Position numbers and translations under genes: made by a program
Assembly (NCBI GenBank): GCA_950106755.1
Contig: OX467083.1
Location: 16,425,029-16,489,028 of the forward strand
DNA: 64,000 bases
Reading direction: 5' to 3'
DNA from: Climacium dendroides
Taxonomy: Eukaryota > Streptophyta > Bryopsida > Hypnales > Climaciaceae
Shown here: positions 13,101 through 25,085 of the stretch, one piece after another
Numbering within the stretch: position 1 is the stretch's first letter
How the letters are laid out: every line of letters starts with the position of its first letter
The notes under the pieces: model-generated
Told to the model about the DNA's origin: nothing
Databases searched by the model: none
The model's input: the letters and a program-made list of their open reading frames with translations, nothing else

Positions 13101-13954
13101 AACCTACTCCCTAATTTTGTATACATCCAAGTTCCTGATGGATAAATTTTCCTAACTACTTTCATTCCACCTTAATTTACTATTAATTTACTACTAATTT
13201 ACTAAATTAATGCAAAATATGCCAAATTAGTGAAATCATGCTAAATTATTATAAATGCACTATTTAAGTGTAAATTGCGCTAATTTAGTATTAAACTCCC
13301 TAAATAACTATAAAATCCCTATTTTGATGTTTTTCTAGTTTAATGTTTCCTTTACTATTTTTGTATTCTAGTAGTAGTTTTGGTTTTACTAACTTCTTTT
13401 GTATTTTTCTTATTTCTTATTTTTGTGTTTTGCAATTTACTTTTAGTTTTGTTTCCTACTTCTAGTCTTCTAATTTTAATTAATTTTTATAATTTTTTTG
13501 CATTTTTTGTATTTTGGTGGGCGGTTACAATTTGATTTTAATTCCATTTCCTAACTATAGTATTTGATTTTGGTTTTGGTTTTATATTCTTGTATTTGTT
13601 ATTTTTTTGATTTACTATTTTATTTATATTTTATTTTTCTACTTAGTAGTATTTTGGTTTCATTTTATCATTGTTTTACCATTATCCTAATTTGGTTACT
13701 CTACTAAATCATGCTTAACGTCTTTTTAGTTTTAAATCCCTATTTCCCCCCTTGAATTTTCCCTTCATTTTTTCCTAATGGCATCTTCTAGATTTTTGCC
13801 CTAACCTCCTAACATTTCTATTCCTATGTACTAGAAAACCTCTAATTAGTAGTTGTGGTTTAGTCCGGAGTACTAATACTCTTAAATTTGTAAAATTGTG
13901 TGAATTGTTTATGTTTTTCATAATCTAAAAAGTAAACCAATATGGTGGTTCACA
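10119..13954 (+). mobile_element. LTR-like repeat, expanded copy (solo or 5' LTR)
   Basis: Its ends match the LTR at 17271-18893: the left end shares CAAGCAATGGACTCC, the middle shares CATGCATTG followed by CCTAATYTTAGT, and the right end shares GGTTCACA. Other shared blocks are TCCAAAT...CATATCTT...AAAAGCT near 12880-12915 and 18110-18145. The left TG appears mutated to CG (CGTATGGG). No polypurine tract precedes it, so it is a solo or 5' LTR. It is 3.8 kb against 1.6 kb for the other copy, and most of the excess is the CCAAATTGG lattice. AATTG lies close to both ends, but AATTG is too common here to count as a target duplication. Confidence 0.55.
10640..12330. repeat. CCAAATTGG-word lattice inside the LTR
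   Basis: Variants of CCAAATTGG or CCAATTAGG, both near-palindromes, occur every 30-50 bp for about 1.7 kb, for example near 10760, 10950, 11022, 11065, 11107, 11262, 11347, 11457, 11563, 11668, 11742, 11837, 12090, 12172 and 12202. The sequence between the words is not obviously conserved. Strand composition is skewed toward A and C, and there is no long frame on either strand. The shorter sister LTR has a single clear word (near 17490), which suggests expansion of a short unit followed by strong divergence. Confidence 0.6.
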
Positions 13955-14360
13955 AATTGAGACCGACCTCTCATCATGGTCCCTCAAGTTAAGAGATAAA
14001 TTACAATATAAAATAATGTACTCAATACTCATTAATAAGTTAAAGATTCTATAAATATTCCAAGTTGAATTGAAAACAGAGTAAATGCATTGAACATAGT
14101 ATATGCTTTAGAATGACACTTGATCAAAAGTGACATGATAAGAGTTTTGCTACACTTCTATATTTTGGATTACAATACTTCTATTTTCAAAAGTCATATC
14201 ATGCATAAGACAAAAATTACTCTTATATAAATTTTCAAAATAAAGTAATATATATATATAGTAATAATATAGTAAGATATATAGTAATAAAAGTGGTACT
14301 TCAAATGAATGGTAGATGCACATTTGACATAGTAATTAGGGGTGCTTGTCACCTTACATG
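13955..14360. other. Spacer with TA-rich microsatellite
   Basis: AT-rich. It contains an imperfect TATATATA/TAGTAATA run at about 14248-14292. No gene. The CACTA element begins immediately to the right. Confidence 0.5.
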
Positions 14361-14565
14361 GATCACTAGAAGAAATCCTCGTCCCAAGTACTGTTTTAGG
14401 GGACGAGAAAGTACGTTTTTTGAGATAGAGTGTACATCCACTGCAATGTCACCCAAAATCCGTTCCTATTGATGAGCGAAAAACATAGCAAAATTTGAAA
14501 AAACAACCCATGCATTGTAGATGTTTGTTTCAAAACATACCTTCTGGAGGCTTCGATGAAGCGCC

Positions 14566-14591
14566 ATGTGGATGCCATTTGGCATCCACAT
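14566..14591. repeat. Perfect inverted repeat near the CACTA left end
   Basis: ATGTGGATGCC, then ATTT, then GGCATCCACAT: 11-bp arms around a 4-nt loop. Together with the GGGACGAG hairpin and CCACGTCAG-like words nearby it fits the structured subterminal regions of CACTA elements. Confidence 0.8.
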
Positions 14592-16600
14592 CAGTAGTAA
14601 CTCAACGGGCCATGCCACGTCAGACTTTTTTCTGCCCGAACTCAAACTTCAGTTTTCGTGAGGTGGCAGCTGAGTTGTCATGTCGACTCAGCATAGTTTT
14701 TTTGTCGGTTGGCACTGTCGACGCCGTTCTGGTGGACAATGCTATGGACGTCGCTACTTGTGCGCAGGTGCGTTTTAAGTGATTTTGTTGCAATTTTGGA
14801 AACAACTGAACTTCTGAATGTAACCACGGCCAATGTCTTGCGTTGAACCATACTACATATGCACGATTTTGACAACCACAAGACGGATAGTAAGTTATAG
14901 AAATTGGCATTTGTTGTATGTTTGTTGGTGCCTACAATAACATATTTGAAGCATGCTACAGAAGTAGAAGGGCAATTGTGATGTGCACGTCTCCGTCAGA
15001 ATGAACGGAATCAATTATCCAAGACGATGGTTGATGACAGCTTGTACACAGTTGCGGACACAAATTAGTTTTGTTGAACGCCATGGAGCATTCAATCATT
15101 GTTTGCATTGGCTTCATAATTGACAGCGTTATGTTTAATGAAAGGAAAGAGGCGAGCGATTGGATGTCTCAGTACTTCTGCACGCATGCCGTGTGTCGTC
15201 TTAAAATCTAGGGTGAAACATGTACAACAACGAGGCTTCTGATATCAACAAAAATTGTAATCTGTTTCTATGGACGTCTCTTTCAAAGTAGAAAGTGTCG
15301 ACAGAACACCATACTTACAACGGGAAAACGTTGCGTTCATGGAACGCAACTTCTCATGCACTCTACTGTTGCATATATTATGCTTTTCATTTCAAAAGCA
15401 ATTTGTATCGTGGAAGTGGTTCATCATTCCGTCACCCACTACCTGTGAACAAATTACGAACAAACTCTAACTTCGAATCAAGTTTGTTGCGAGTGACTAC
15501 TAACAACAAAAAGAACTAGAAATGGTCATTCAAATGCAAAATGTCTATTGGAACTAGTCATGGGCAATGCCCATAGCAGTCACCATAAATTCATAAAAAT
15601 TGTACAATGTTACAGAATACCCTTATTCAACCTAAGGCACACAAAATACCAAAGATTTCGAGAAGAGATTGTAGTTGTTGGAGATATAACTAGCTTCAGA
15701 AGGCTTTGCATTGCTAGGAAACAGGTACGCAACATCCTCTACTTTGTCATTGTAAATGGAGAGTCTCTTCTAGATGTAAGCATTCTCAAAGAACCTGACA
15801 TCTACAGAATAGTTAATTAGTCAGCAATCAGTAAACCCAAGTGATCGACCTCCATTGCAGTGGACCAACCTTGTAGATGAGTAAGGTATGTGTCATACCT
15901 TTGGAAAGCGAATAGGTTGTCCCTCAAATCACTGTAGACAGTTGGTCCATGTCAACAAACATAAACTAAGCATATAATTGTCATCAATTAAACTTAGGAA
16001 TCACTCTTGGCTTTCAAGTCTAAAACAGAAGCCTACTCATTAACCCTGCCAACGAGATGTGGAACTTTGCAGTTATCCAACAAAATACCAAAGATTTCTA
16101 ACTTAGATGCACAAACCCACATACCTAAGCAAACTGAGAAGTCGACTATAGTGTAGGGAAAAGGCATCTAGGAAAGATGCATGGGAAGTTGAAAGAACAA
16201 ACTTAATAGTTTTAGGTAAACTGATTATGGTTGTGTCCATTAATAAAATGCTAAAAGGATCTCCATGTCTAAACACCCAAATAATCAGAGAATGAGGCAT
16301 GAAAATGGCAGGGGATAGCAGTATAGCACATCACAAGTCTTTAAAGTTAAAACACAGAAAGAGTTAAAGAAATAAACCTTCTCTCAAAAAATCCTTTCTA
16401 TGGGTAAATGTTACAATCTAGATTCTAGGGACTAAAACAATGCCTAACAACTAATCTTGCCTTTGTATCTAATATTAGTGGATATACTGTATACAATATT
16501 AGGATTACATACAATAGGAATACACAAATTTAAAGAAAAGACTATGATATTTAAGACCATACAAAATTAAATTTTACATATATAATCAAAATATAACCCT
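14592..16600. other. CACTA interior, no gene recognised
   Basis: GC-richer than the flanks at 14.6-15.4 kb, with overlapping short frames on both strands and none dominant. This is the place where subterminal repeats or a second (TNPA-like) gene would be expected. I could not assemble a protein. From about 16.3 kb it becomes AT-rich. Confidence 0.35.
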
Positions 16601-17270
16601 ATAAATGAGCTTTATCACAAGTAATTGGCACACCAATACATAATGTAGAGGGCCTTTCCTTGGATTACAAGAAAGTTAATCCCGTGGCACTCCACAATGG
16701 AGGACACTTTTCACTCCTTGGCAAGCTCATTCAATAGGTTTATAATTCAATCAAAATTTATTTAACACAAACTATAACATTTATAGCAAAAACTAGGTTC
16801 AGCAGTGTTATGTGTGCAGAGACCCTAACCAAAACAGATCTCCCTCCAACCAAAATCCTTCGCCCGTCACGATTACACAGTGCTACAACCAAAAGCACGA
16901 AACCTAATGCCGTAAGAGAAAATCACACGCTCTCCACAATCCAAACCTCCTAAGCAAAAAAAGAAACCACACCTGTCGGCCGCCAACGGATCCCTCTTTC
17001 CCTACAGCCGCAGAGGTGCAGCGCACATGCCCTCCAATATGGCAAGTGCTGGCGGTTTTTGCCGTGCTCCGCCTGGCGGATTGGCGGAATCGGGCCTGGC
17101 GGAAATGAGACCCGCCAACGCCAACGCCAACGCCAAGCCGCCAAAGGTAATTTAGGTGGAGGGTTTGAAAAATCCGTTTCTTTGAGGTACTCATTCGTCT
17201 TTCCATATGTCTCTATGAGTGTAATTTACCCTTGAGGCAAACAACGCCCACAAAGTTGGCCGAGGGGGAG
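16601..17270 (+). mobile_element. LTR-retrotransposon internal end with polypurine tract
   Basis: The sequence ends in CCGAGGGGGAG (17260-17270) directly before TGTATG, the start of the LTR. Plant Copia-type elements typically have a GAGGGGGAG-like polypurine tract in exactly this place. The preceding 400 bp is unusually GC-rich and contains a CGCCAA repeat (17112-17142) but has no recognisable polyprotein frame. Confidence 0.5.
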
Positions 17271-18893
17271 TGTATGAAGCTCCTACTCTAATTTTCCTCC
17301 AAGCAATGGACTCCTAAACAATTTTTGGTAAGTTTTTCTTAAATGATATTTAGTTGGGAGGAGCAGCCCTTCTCACCCTACTTAAATGACCTTTCTAGCC
17401 ACTTTCATCATATAATTGGACCATAAAGTTGGTTAGGACCATACAAGGGACAAAATTCACTTCAAATGTGCAATTTGATGCCCAAAATGGCCCAAATTGG
17501 ACCCTCCTAACTAATTTCAGCACATCTTTACATGATCCAATATTTCATTTAGCATGCATTGCCCTACATTTCCCCTTCTTAATTGTTGTTCTCAATTCAA
17601 GGTTAAAGATTTTTTCTTCTTTTGTAATGCTCAAAATGGTTCTTGCATTTTAGATACTTGATCCCTCTAAACCCTAATCTTAGTCCAATTAGGGCAACAC
17701 TTTTGCAATTGCCTTCACACCCCTAAATTCAACTCCCATGCACTCTTCATCATTCTCAAACATCCAATTCAAGTATCCTTCCATACAAGTCTTTTTTCAT
17801 GTTCATGTGCAATGAAAATTGCAAGTAATCAACAACAATGGTGAAGAAATCCTATCAAAACCTCAATTCGGACTCCCTCAGTGGGGGCAGCAGACGCCCT
17901 GTTGGAAAACTGGCTGCCATTCCTTCATCGTAGCTCCAAATGGCACAAAATTTGTCTCATTTGGAAGCTAACTCCACTTTGCATCATTCCCCAAAATTTG
18001 AACTCCAAATTCACCGTCGTTTTGCCGCAGTAGCCCTCCAAAGTTGCTGCTCTTGATCCACCGCGGTTGCAGACCCTCCTCCACCAAAACGGCCACCATT
18101 TCTTCAATTCTGCTCCAAATCAGGCGAATCATATCTTCCTGAAAAGCTGACTTCAAGGCTCTCCTTCTCTCCAATTTTCAGCCCATTTAGATTCTCCACG
18201 CTCCCACAGTGGCTCGTCAAAGTTGCTTCTCCTAATTGCAACGGCAGCGGACCTTCCTCCTAAACACCTTTTCCATTTGACCCTGAAATCTTCACTTTTC
18301 ACCCATCTTTTACCTCTTGAGGTGAAAACCTACTCGACAAATTGGCTATATTCTCAATCCACCTCTTATGCTCATTGTTTTCTCCCAAAAAAAACATGCA
18401 CCCTCAACACACACACAAAGACAAGAGAGAGAGGAGAGAGAGAGGAGAGAATGAGCTCCTAACCCCCATTCGACCTTCATCCTCTCCTTCCTAACTAACC
18501 ACATTCCTAACCCTTTCATCCACCCTAATTCATATTAAAAATGCCCTTACTTTGCTGTTTTTACTCTAAATTAGTGGTTTTCTTCCAATGTAGGTGTCTA
18601 AACATTGATTTTAAGCTTACTAATTCCCTATGAATCCATTATGTTTATCCCATTTTGAAATTTTTATCTTGTTTTTTGTTTGTTTTTAGTTCTAAGTCTT
18701 GTTTTTAATTCACTTTTTCGTTAATTTATAATTTGGATGTAGTTTTAGGTTTAAGTTCAACATTTATATTAAAAAACCTATTAACTAATATTACTAGTGT
18801 AATTTAGAATTTTAGCACTTTCTAATTCAAAAACTTAACCTATTGTTCATATTTTTTATATTTTCATAATGTGAACCATTTCAATGGTTCACA
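17271..18893 (+). mobile_element. 3' LTR of a retrotransposon
   Basis: It begins TGTATGAAGC after a polypurine tract and ends GGTTCACA, so TG...CA boundaries are kept, with a length of 1623 bp. It shares ordered blocks with 10119-13954 (CAAGCAATGGACTCC at the left; a CCTAATYTTAGT block; GGTTCACA at the right). It lies inside the CACTA element, whereas the related copy lies outside, so the two are not a simple LTR pair. Either two insertions of the family or a later rearrangement is needed. Confidence 0.6.
18408..18450. repeat. CA/GA microsatellite
   Basis: ACACACACAAAG followed by a GAGAGAGAGG-type purine run. Confidence 0.85.
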
Positions 18894-20159
18894 GTCTCTC
18901 CAAGGGAAGTTGCTTTCCAACACAGGAAATGTTGTTTCTCTTGAGTGCCATTTCTTATTGAAATGATGAAATTAGGGAATCAAAAAAAGGTTTGATGTAT
19001 TTTAATTGATGCTTCAAAACCATGTTTTTTAAGATGTTGTGATGGAAGTAGTAGAAAATGAATTTAATATAGTTTTAATTCATGCCTACTAAATATTACT
19101 TTGCACTGTTTGTAGTCACTACTATTATGTTGCAAGAGTTTGTTTATGGACGATATTGCTTTTGATGCAATGGCTAGAAAATGAATTACATACGAAATTG
19201 ATGCATGTTGGGAAATGAATGACAAACTACTTGACTTCATGCTTGCATATGATTGTGGTTGGATATGCAATTATGTTCAATCTCCTTCTATTTAGGGTAG
19301 AAAATTAGATTTTGAAATTGCTCTAATTCATTCTAAAAACAATTCGTTAGGATGTAAAGTGTAAATATCATAGAGTTCATATTGTCTCTAGGGTCATGGT
19401 TGAAAAGCATATTACGGTTATTTGCTCTTTGAGAGAAGGCATCTTAATCCCTAAATAATTTTGACTATATTTTCACAAAATACACTTGAAAATTACCATT
19501 TTTGATACATGTACCAAATTTTAGAATTTTTTTTATACATATAACCATAGGATCTTCTAGTATGCTAGTTTGAAAAAATGTAGAATTTTTTTTTTTAATT
19601 TCACCTTGTAGACTGCAAGATATTGGCATTTGAAATGACAAAAATCATTTTTGAAGCGTTGCAAAAAAATTGAGTAGCCGCACTTCACAAGGTAACATTT
19701 GTATGAAAAATAACTCAAATTGGCGGTTATCCTTTGCATTTAGTCTTTTAAGGCAACTTAGCTAGATGCTTGAAAAATTACAAACCATTTGAAACTCTAC
19801 AACACAAAGAAAAAAAATAGAAAGAAATAGAAAATGATTCAAAATAAATAAATAATAAAATAAAATAAAATATAAATGGAATTAGAAAATGCCAATTCCA
19901 ATGGTAAAAATGTTGTAATAAGCAATCTAAACATACTATTTACATTATTTCCAAAAACATTATATTGAATTAAACAAAGGATTTCAAAGTGTTTTAAAGA
20001 GTAAGATTCTATAAGTACCAACAAACTACTCTAAAATAAAACTCTTTATAATTGTTAAAAAAATGATTAAAAAAATGATTCAAAGCTTTCCTTTTAGATA
20101 AATATTTTTAAAAAAAATTCAAATTTTTATCTCTTGAAAAAAAATTTATGAAGAATTTT
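18894..20159. other. AT-rich CACTA interior, no catalytic domain seen
   Basis: An autonomous TNP2 gene would have its transposase core upstream of the exon at 20485. I see only short AT-rich frames with homopolymer runs (19590, 20110), so the core has been deleted, displaced or replaced. Confidence 0.4.
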
Positions 20160-20460
20160 CTTTTGCAACATAAAGTACTCGCTTACCAATGAAAAAATAC
20201 ATATCATACGATAACTTTTGAAGCATGTAGTCAAAAGTTATGAATATAGTTGGGCTTTAAAGGAACTCCTTAGGCACATGTTGTGTGAAACTCTTAAGGA
20301 AAAAAATAAAAGCTCCATTTATTGTGAATTGCCCAAAATCACTATGTTGAGTATGTTCTCATGAATGCAATCTAGGCATTTAGGGATTACATTCATAAGA
20401 GTGAATTGCCCCAAATCACTATGTTGCCATATAATGCAGTTTGGGCATGTGGGGGGTAAA
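20160..20460 (-). mobile_element. Fragments of the TTAA-type repeat (two partial copies of one end)
   Basis: GTAGTCAAAAGTTATGAA (20228-20245) and the following GGCACATGTTGTGTG, GAATTGCCCAAAATCACTATGTTG and GGCATTTAGGGATTA blocks match the right part of the element at 57568-58279. The last block then recurs at once (20400-20458: GAATTGCCCCAAATCACTATGTTG ... GGGCATGTGGGGGGTAA). The end is thus present twice in tandem and lies immediately upstream of the TNP2 exon. Confidence 0.6.
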
Positions 20461-20484
20461 CTTTAAAGTTATAAATTATAATTC

Positions 20485-21927
20485 ATGTTAAAAAAATTAT
20501 GTAATGGTGCAATTCTTTTCCATCGAAGGGTTACAAATCAAAAGGCACATACATTTGTCCATCGTATTTGGGATCAAGCTAAGGATGCTACAATGAACGA
20601 TGAGGTTCTACGTTCCCGACAACCGAAGAAACGAACAATGCCCAATGATTTCCGCAACTTTGTGCACGCATTTGTTTTGGACAATGCTGCATGTTTGGAG
20701 AATTGGAGAGAGTAAGAATCTCATGGAATTCAGTTACGTTGATGATTATGTTCATAATGTAATAGCACGTTGAAGAAACTATTAGAAGCCTTTTTGAGGA
20801 TTTGGTTGGCTGAAGTCCACAATCATAATGAAGGATGTTCAAGAGAACCATGAATAAGCAAAAGGAAACAACAAGTGCATGTCAACCCTCAACTCTTAAG
20901 TAAGCGTACAAGTACATCCACGTTCAATAGGAAAAAAAATTAGGATACCATATGAAATTCTAAAAATTTCCAACAATGTTTGCATGAACAGTGACATCCG
21001 TTCTCAATGTTGGTGTGCAGGGAGTACGCGGAATTGAAAGCTCGCCGTTGGGAAGAGCGGGAAGCATTCCGTCTGCAATGTTGCAGACATCGTCCGTCAA
21101 TGTCAACAAATTATCCCACTGAGTTGAAGGAACTTCCATGTTTTGCAGACTGGTTACGAGTCCGAGTGAACGTTGCTCACCATGACGGAGAAGAAGTTGA
21201 TCCTAACATAGAACAGTACACACAACCGCCAGAACGCATCGCAAGTGCACACCGCCACATGTATGCATTTGGCATGCATCTACGTGTTCGCAGCTCAGAA
21301 ATAGGACTAGTAACGCGTGACTCTTGTGTAGTTGCTTCTTTCACAAAGCAGCTCCGTTGGGGAATTCGCAATGGACGACCCATTGACAGAACTGATGATT
21401 ACGTTGGGTATATAGAAGAGATACTGGAGTTGGATTACCGCAATCACTGTACCACGGTTCTGGTGTGTGACTGGGTTAGATCTTCCCAAGATTCACGGTA
21501 CCCAAGTCTGCAAAGAGATAAATATGGCTTCAGTGTAGCAAACTTCAACCACATGAACGGGACGGTACACGCTGATTCATTTGCATTCCCCTTGCACTAC
21601 CAACAAGTGTTTTTTTCCGATGATCCGACGCAACGCGGATGGAAGGTTGTTTGTCGCACCGAAGTGTAGGGAAGACGCGGACAATTACAACTTCCTATAC
21701 CAATGCCAAACGTCTTGGACATTGGGCACGACGCGGATTTTGATGGTTTACAACTTGAAGTGTTGCATACAGATCCAGTCAGACAACCGATTGCTCAGCA
21801 TGAAAGCAACACCATGCCATTTCAAGGGGGACTTCACGAGCAAAACGAATTGGAAGATTTGTATGTCCCAAAGGGTTATAGAACGTGTGACTTATTGGTC
21901 ATGTCAGCGTTGGTAGAGGAAGGCTAG
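20485..21927 (+). pseudogene. TNP2-like CACTA transposase, DUF4216 portion, with in-frame stop
   Basis: Two exons fit together. Exon 1 ends at 20711 (...LENWR plus GA), the intron is 20712-21020 (GTAAG...GTGCAG), and exon 2 resumes with G to give WREEYAELKARRWEE in one frame. The PNDFRNFVHAFVLDN stretch resembles the linker of CACTA TNP2 proteins. Exon 2 then has a DUF4216-like block: VASFTKQ, DYVGYIEEILELDY, VLVCDWV, YGFSVANFNHM, then QVFFSDDPTQRGWKVV, roughly residues 110-220 of the exon-2 frame. DUF4216 lies downstream of the catalytic transposase region in TNP2 and is of unknown function. A TAG at 21667-21669 interrupts, after which the same frame stays open to a second TAG at 21925 (VLDIGHDADFDG...). 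The stop is probably a decay mutation. The catalytic half is absent. Confidence 0.75.
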
Positions 21928-23553
21928 ACAACAGAAGACGTTGTTGGTTAGTGGCACTCATGGACATTGGTTGCATGCTTCTAAATACTAGACAGAGCTA
22001 AATTAATTCTTTTTTCTAGAAAACAAAGAGGTTTCTAAACCACGTTTTGTTCAAACATGATGTGTGACATGAAGAAACACATTGAACACATGCACGTGTA
22101 CTTCATGTAAAACGAAAGTAGCTTGTAATGACAATCCAATTGATTCTGGAACTGAAGGTGGATAATAATTTCAAAAAATATGCAAATAGGTGCATGGAGA
22201 AATGCTTTTGTTGTGGAATGAAAACTTCTATTCCGATGCCACATTGAATCAATGAATGATAGTTTCCGTGCTACATATGTACAGGTTATGGGAAACAAAT
22301 CATGTGGTCATGAACAATATCCAATATGACATTCATGAATAGTTGAACTAAATGATTGTACAACAACAAAAATGTTTTACCACTGAATTATCAGAAAAAG
22401 GCAAGAACCAATTCATGTGAAATTACAACATATGTTTTTTCCTTGAACATTGATAATGAAGTGATTGAATAACAATATATTTTATTTCACTTAAAGCTTG
22501 TAGAATATAAATACATATAAGGGAAAAGGGAAAATTACTTTTTTGAAGATATCCAAGATATCATAAAAATATAGTAATCTCGACTTTGGGATTTTTCGAA
22601 CAGGCCGTGCACACAAATTAGACCTTTTGGTTTTGAAGATTTTTCAGAACTCTATTTTGGTCAATAGTGTATTTTAAAATAAAGAACACAATACCTTCGC
22701 ATATTAAAATTATCGAGAAATTTAATTTCCAGAACAATTTCATGGGACAAAAATAACCAAAGCGTTTGATATGTATTAACAAATATCTAAGGTATTAGGG
22801 GAATAATGAAGATTCATACAAACTTTGTTTTGTTGCGTGAGCTTCCCCTTCTTTTTAGTCCAATTGGACATTATTTTTTTTACAAGGTACGGATTGTCAT
22901 GAATTTTATATTCCCACAAAGTGAATCTATTTTTTGGTCTTCACAGAGGTTTCAAATGAATAGGAGGGAAAAAAAGTCCATATATATATACGTGGTTCAG
23001 TAGTTGCCCTAAATCCCATTTGCCCCTACGATGGACAATTGGTCCCTTAGGGGTTAAATAGGTAAAGCATTTTTTCTAATTCAATATGGAAAAAGTCTTA
23101 GAAGCTGGAAAATCTTAAAATGCATTGAAGAACATCCAAAAATGCTAGGATTGACAGCCCAAATAAATTAGACTGAACATATTAATCAATTAGAAAAACG
23201 TAGGTCTACGCCAGGTTCAAAATTTAATTTTTTCAAATTCGGGCAGCCTTTTCTTTCAGACCAGTCAGCAAGTTCCTGAATTCCGGTTTCAACATTTGGG
23301 AGTTTATGGTGACTGGGCTCTCAGATGTTTTTCGAAAATGTCTGAGAAGAACGTAACAATGTTGTTGTTGATGAATCATTGAACATTGATGTTGCTTACA
23401 CCACCCTACTGTTGTAGCTCTTGAATCACTATGTCACAAGTAACATCACAAGCAAAATGACTTTTCTGTAATCAAAATCTCAAAAACATCCATGCTCTTC
23501 ATAACACCACCTGTTTTGTTTTAACATCACCACCAGCAAGGGTTTCTTATAGT
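21928..23553. other. 3' part of the CACTA element
   Basis: AT-rich and without a gene. TTGGTCCCTTAGGGGTTAA (23039-23057) is another TTAA-family terminus, so a short TTAA element or fragment lies within this part. The end of the segment is the CACTA right terminus. Confidence 0.45.
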
Positions 23554-23688
23554 GGATGAAAGACAAATTTTGTGCTTCCTCCAAAAGAAGTAGACCTCAT
23601 CCATGATCCATTGCATTTTGTAAAAAAATTTCATCAATGATTAAAATTGCACTAATTTGTCCTATTAGTGAATGTTAATAATAATTTA

Positions 23689-24268
23689 TACTCCGCCCAA
23701 CCTCAAATGATCTTCTTATTGGTCTCAATTTTTTGTCCCTAAATGATTTTCTTGTTGCACTTTGACAATGAAAATCGGTCAAATTTGACTTTTGATTGCT
23801 ATCTAGGACTAGCAAAATAACTCTGAGCAATAGTTCCCCCTTCATCTATGTGATCATCAATCAAAAAACAAATGAAATTATTGAAGGGGTCAATCAACTC
23901 TATTTGTTCTTATTTTTTTGCATCTCTATTTTTTTGCATTTCCATTTCATATATTGAAGGATATGAAGCTTTGGAAGGTGGTACAAGGATCCACACATGG
24001 TCTTAGGTTCATATGAACTACTCACAAAATGACACCTCACAATGAACAATTAAGTGCCCACAAGTGCTCCTTGAAAATGCCCCCAAAATTCTACTTTTCA
24101 ATATTCCAAAACTGCATTTTGAAAAGGGTTTTCAAACTCAAAGTTGTTAAGATGTTAAAAGTACATTGAATTCTACTTACAACATGAAATGGGTTTTAAA
24201 AATGTTATTTCACCCTTAATTTGGAACATTTTGTTCAATAGGAAGATCATTTTGGAATGGAGGGAGTA
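23689..24268. mobile_element. Stowaway/mariner-type MITE, copy 1
   Basis: The left end is TA-CTCCGCCCAACCTCAAATG. The right end, read inwards, is TA-CTCCCTCCATTCCAAAATG; both continue into ATCTTCYTATTG. CTCCCTCC(G/A)TTCC is the terminal signature of plant mariner and Stowaway elements, and the TA on each side is the expected target duplication. Length is about 576 bp. The interior shares long blocks in reverse orientation with 58603-59147. No transposase frame. Confidence 0.75.
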
Positions 24269-24935
24269 GAAGTCAAACAATTTTGAATGATCAATGCATT
24301 AAAAATATTTGAATTACCACAAAAATAAAATTATATGGTGTCTATAAATTTCTAAATCACACTAAATTGCAACATTAGTAATTGCACAACTAATGTGCTT
24401 CACTCCAATTCCAATACATCCATTTTCTTCTTTCATCATTGGCACCATAGAGAACAAAGATAGTAGGTTCATATTTTGGTCACATTTTTTTTTCCAATTT
24501 CTGACCCCCCAAAAAGTATTTTTTTCTAAAGTACTTTTGTGGACAATTCTAAGTATAAGTGCCTTGGGTACCCACCCTACAACACTCTTTGATATACAAT
24601 AGATGGGTTTTTTTAAATTTTTATAGACATGCTTAATCCATGAGTGCCACAATACATGATTCCATACTTTAGCTATGAAAATTTACATTTTTTCAACATA
24701 ATAAAGATGTTTGTTTATATTGTCAAAGATCAAAATAATACAAAACATAGCAAAGCATTTCATTATTGTAAAAGAATTCAACTATTTTAATTCAAGAGAA
24801 TTTTCTAGAATTATAAATAATACAAATGCAAAATGAAGTGCAATTTGTATTGTTTTTATTCTATCTAAAATAAATTGGTTGTTGAAGATGATTTTTTGAA
24901 TGGATAGTGAGGCAGAGGTTTATCCTACCCTCAAC
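24269..24935. other. AT-rich spacer
   Basis: Nothing recognised. Opposite-strand frames near 24.4-24.6 kb overlap each other and have no family motif. Confidence 0.35.
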
Positions 24936-25085
24936 CCAAATTAAATATTTTTTTTAATTCCCAAACCCCAAATCCAAATTAAATATATTTTTTTAATTCC
25001 CAAATTCCAAATCCAAATTAAATATTTTTTTTAATTCCCAAATCCCAAACCCAAATTAAATATATATTTTAATTTCCCAACCCAA
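24936..25085. repeat. 38-39 bp tandem repeat, four copies
   Basis: CCAAATTAAATAT starts at 24936, 24974, 25013 and 25051, each followed by a T run and AATTCCCAAA. The period is 38, 39 and 38 bp with few mismatches. Confidence 0.9.

Larger units (their letters stand above)
14364..23554 (+). mobile_element. CACTA (En/Spm) DNA transposon, degenerate, carrying a nested LTR
   Basis: The left end reads CACTAGAAGAAATCCTCG. The right end, read inwards on the minus strand, is CACTATAAGAAACCCTTG, matching at 15 of 18 positions. The two ends are flanked by the same 3-bp duplication, GAT (14361-14363 and 23555-23557), as expected for CACTA elements. Just inside the left end CTCGTCCC faces GGGGACGAG, a subterminal hairpin. 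Inside lies a plus-strand TNP2-like gene remnant (20485-21927), and no catalytic transposase core was found upstream of it. About 2 kb of the interior is LTR-retrotransposon sequence (17271-18893 plus flank). The element is therefore probably non-autonomous now. Confidence 0.75.

Noticed and set aside
10111..13959. AATTG at both ends as the 5-bp target duplication of a solo LTR
   Set aside because: The left AATTG lies a few bases away from the expected LTR start, and AATTG is among the commonest words in this region.
14495..14910. Overlapping 95-codon frames on both strands
   Set aside because: Neither has a known motif, and the region is the structured subterminal part of the CACTA element with hairpins.
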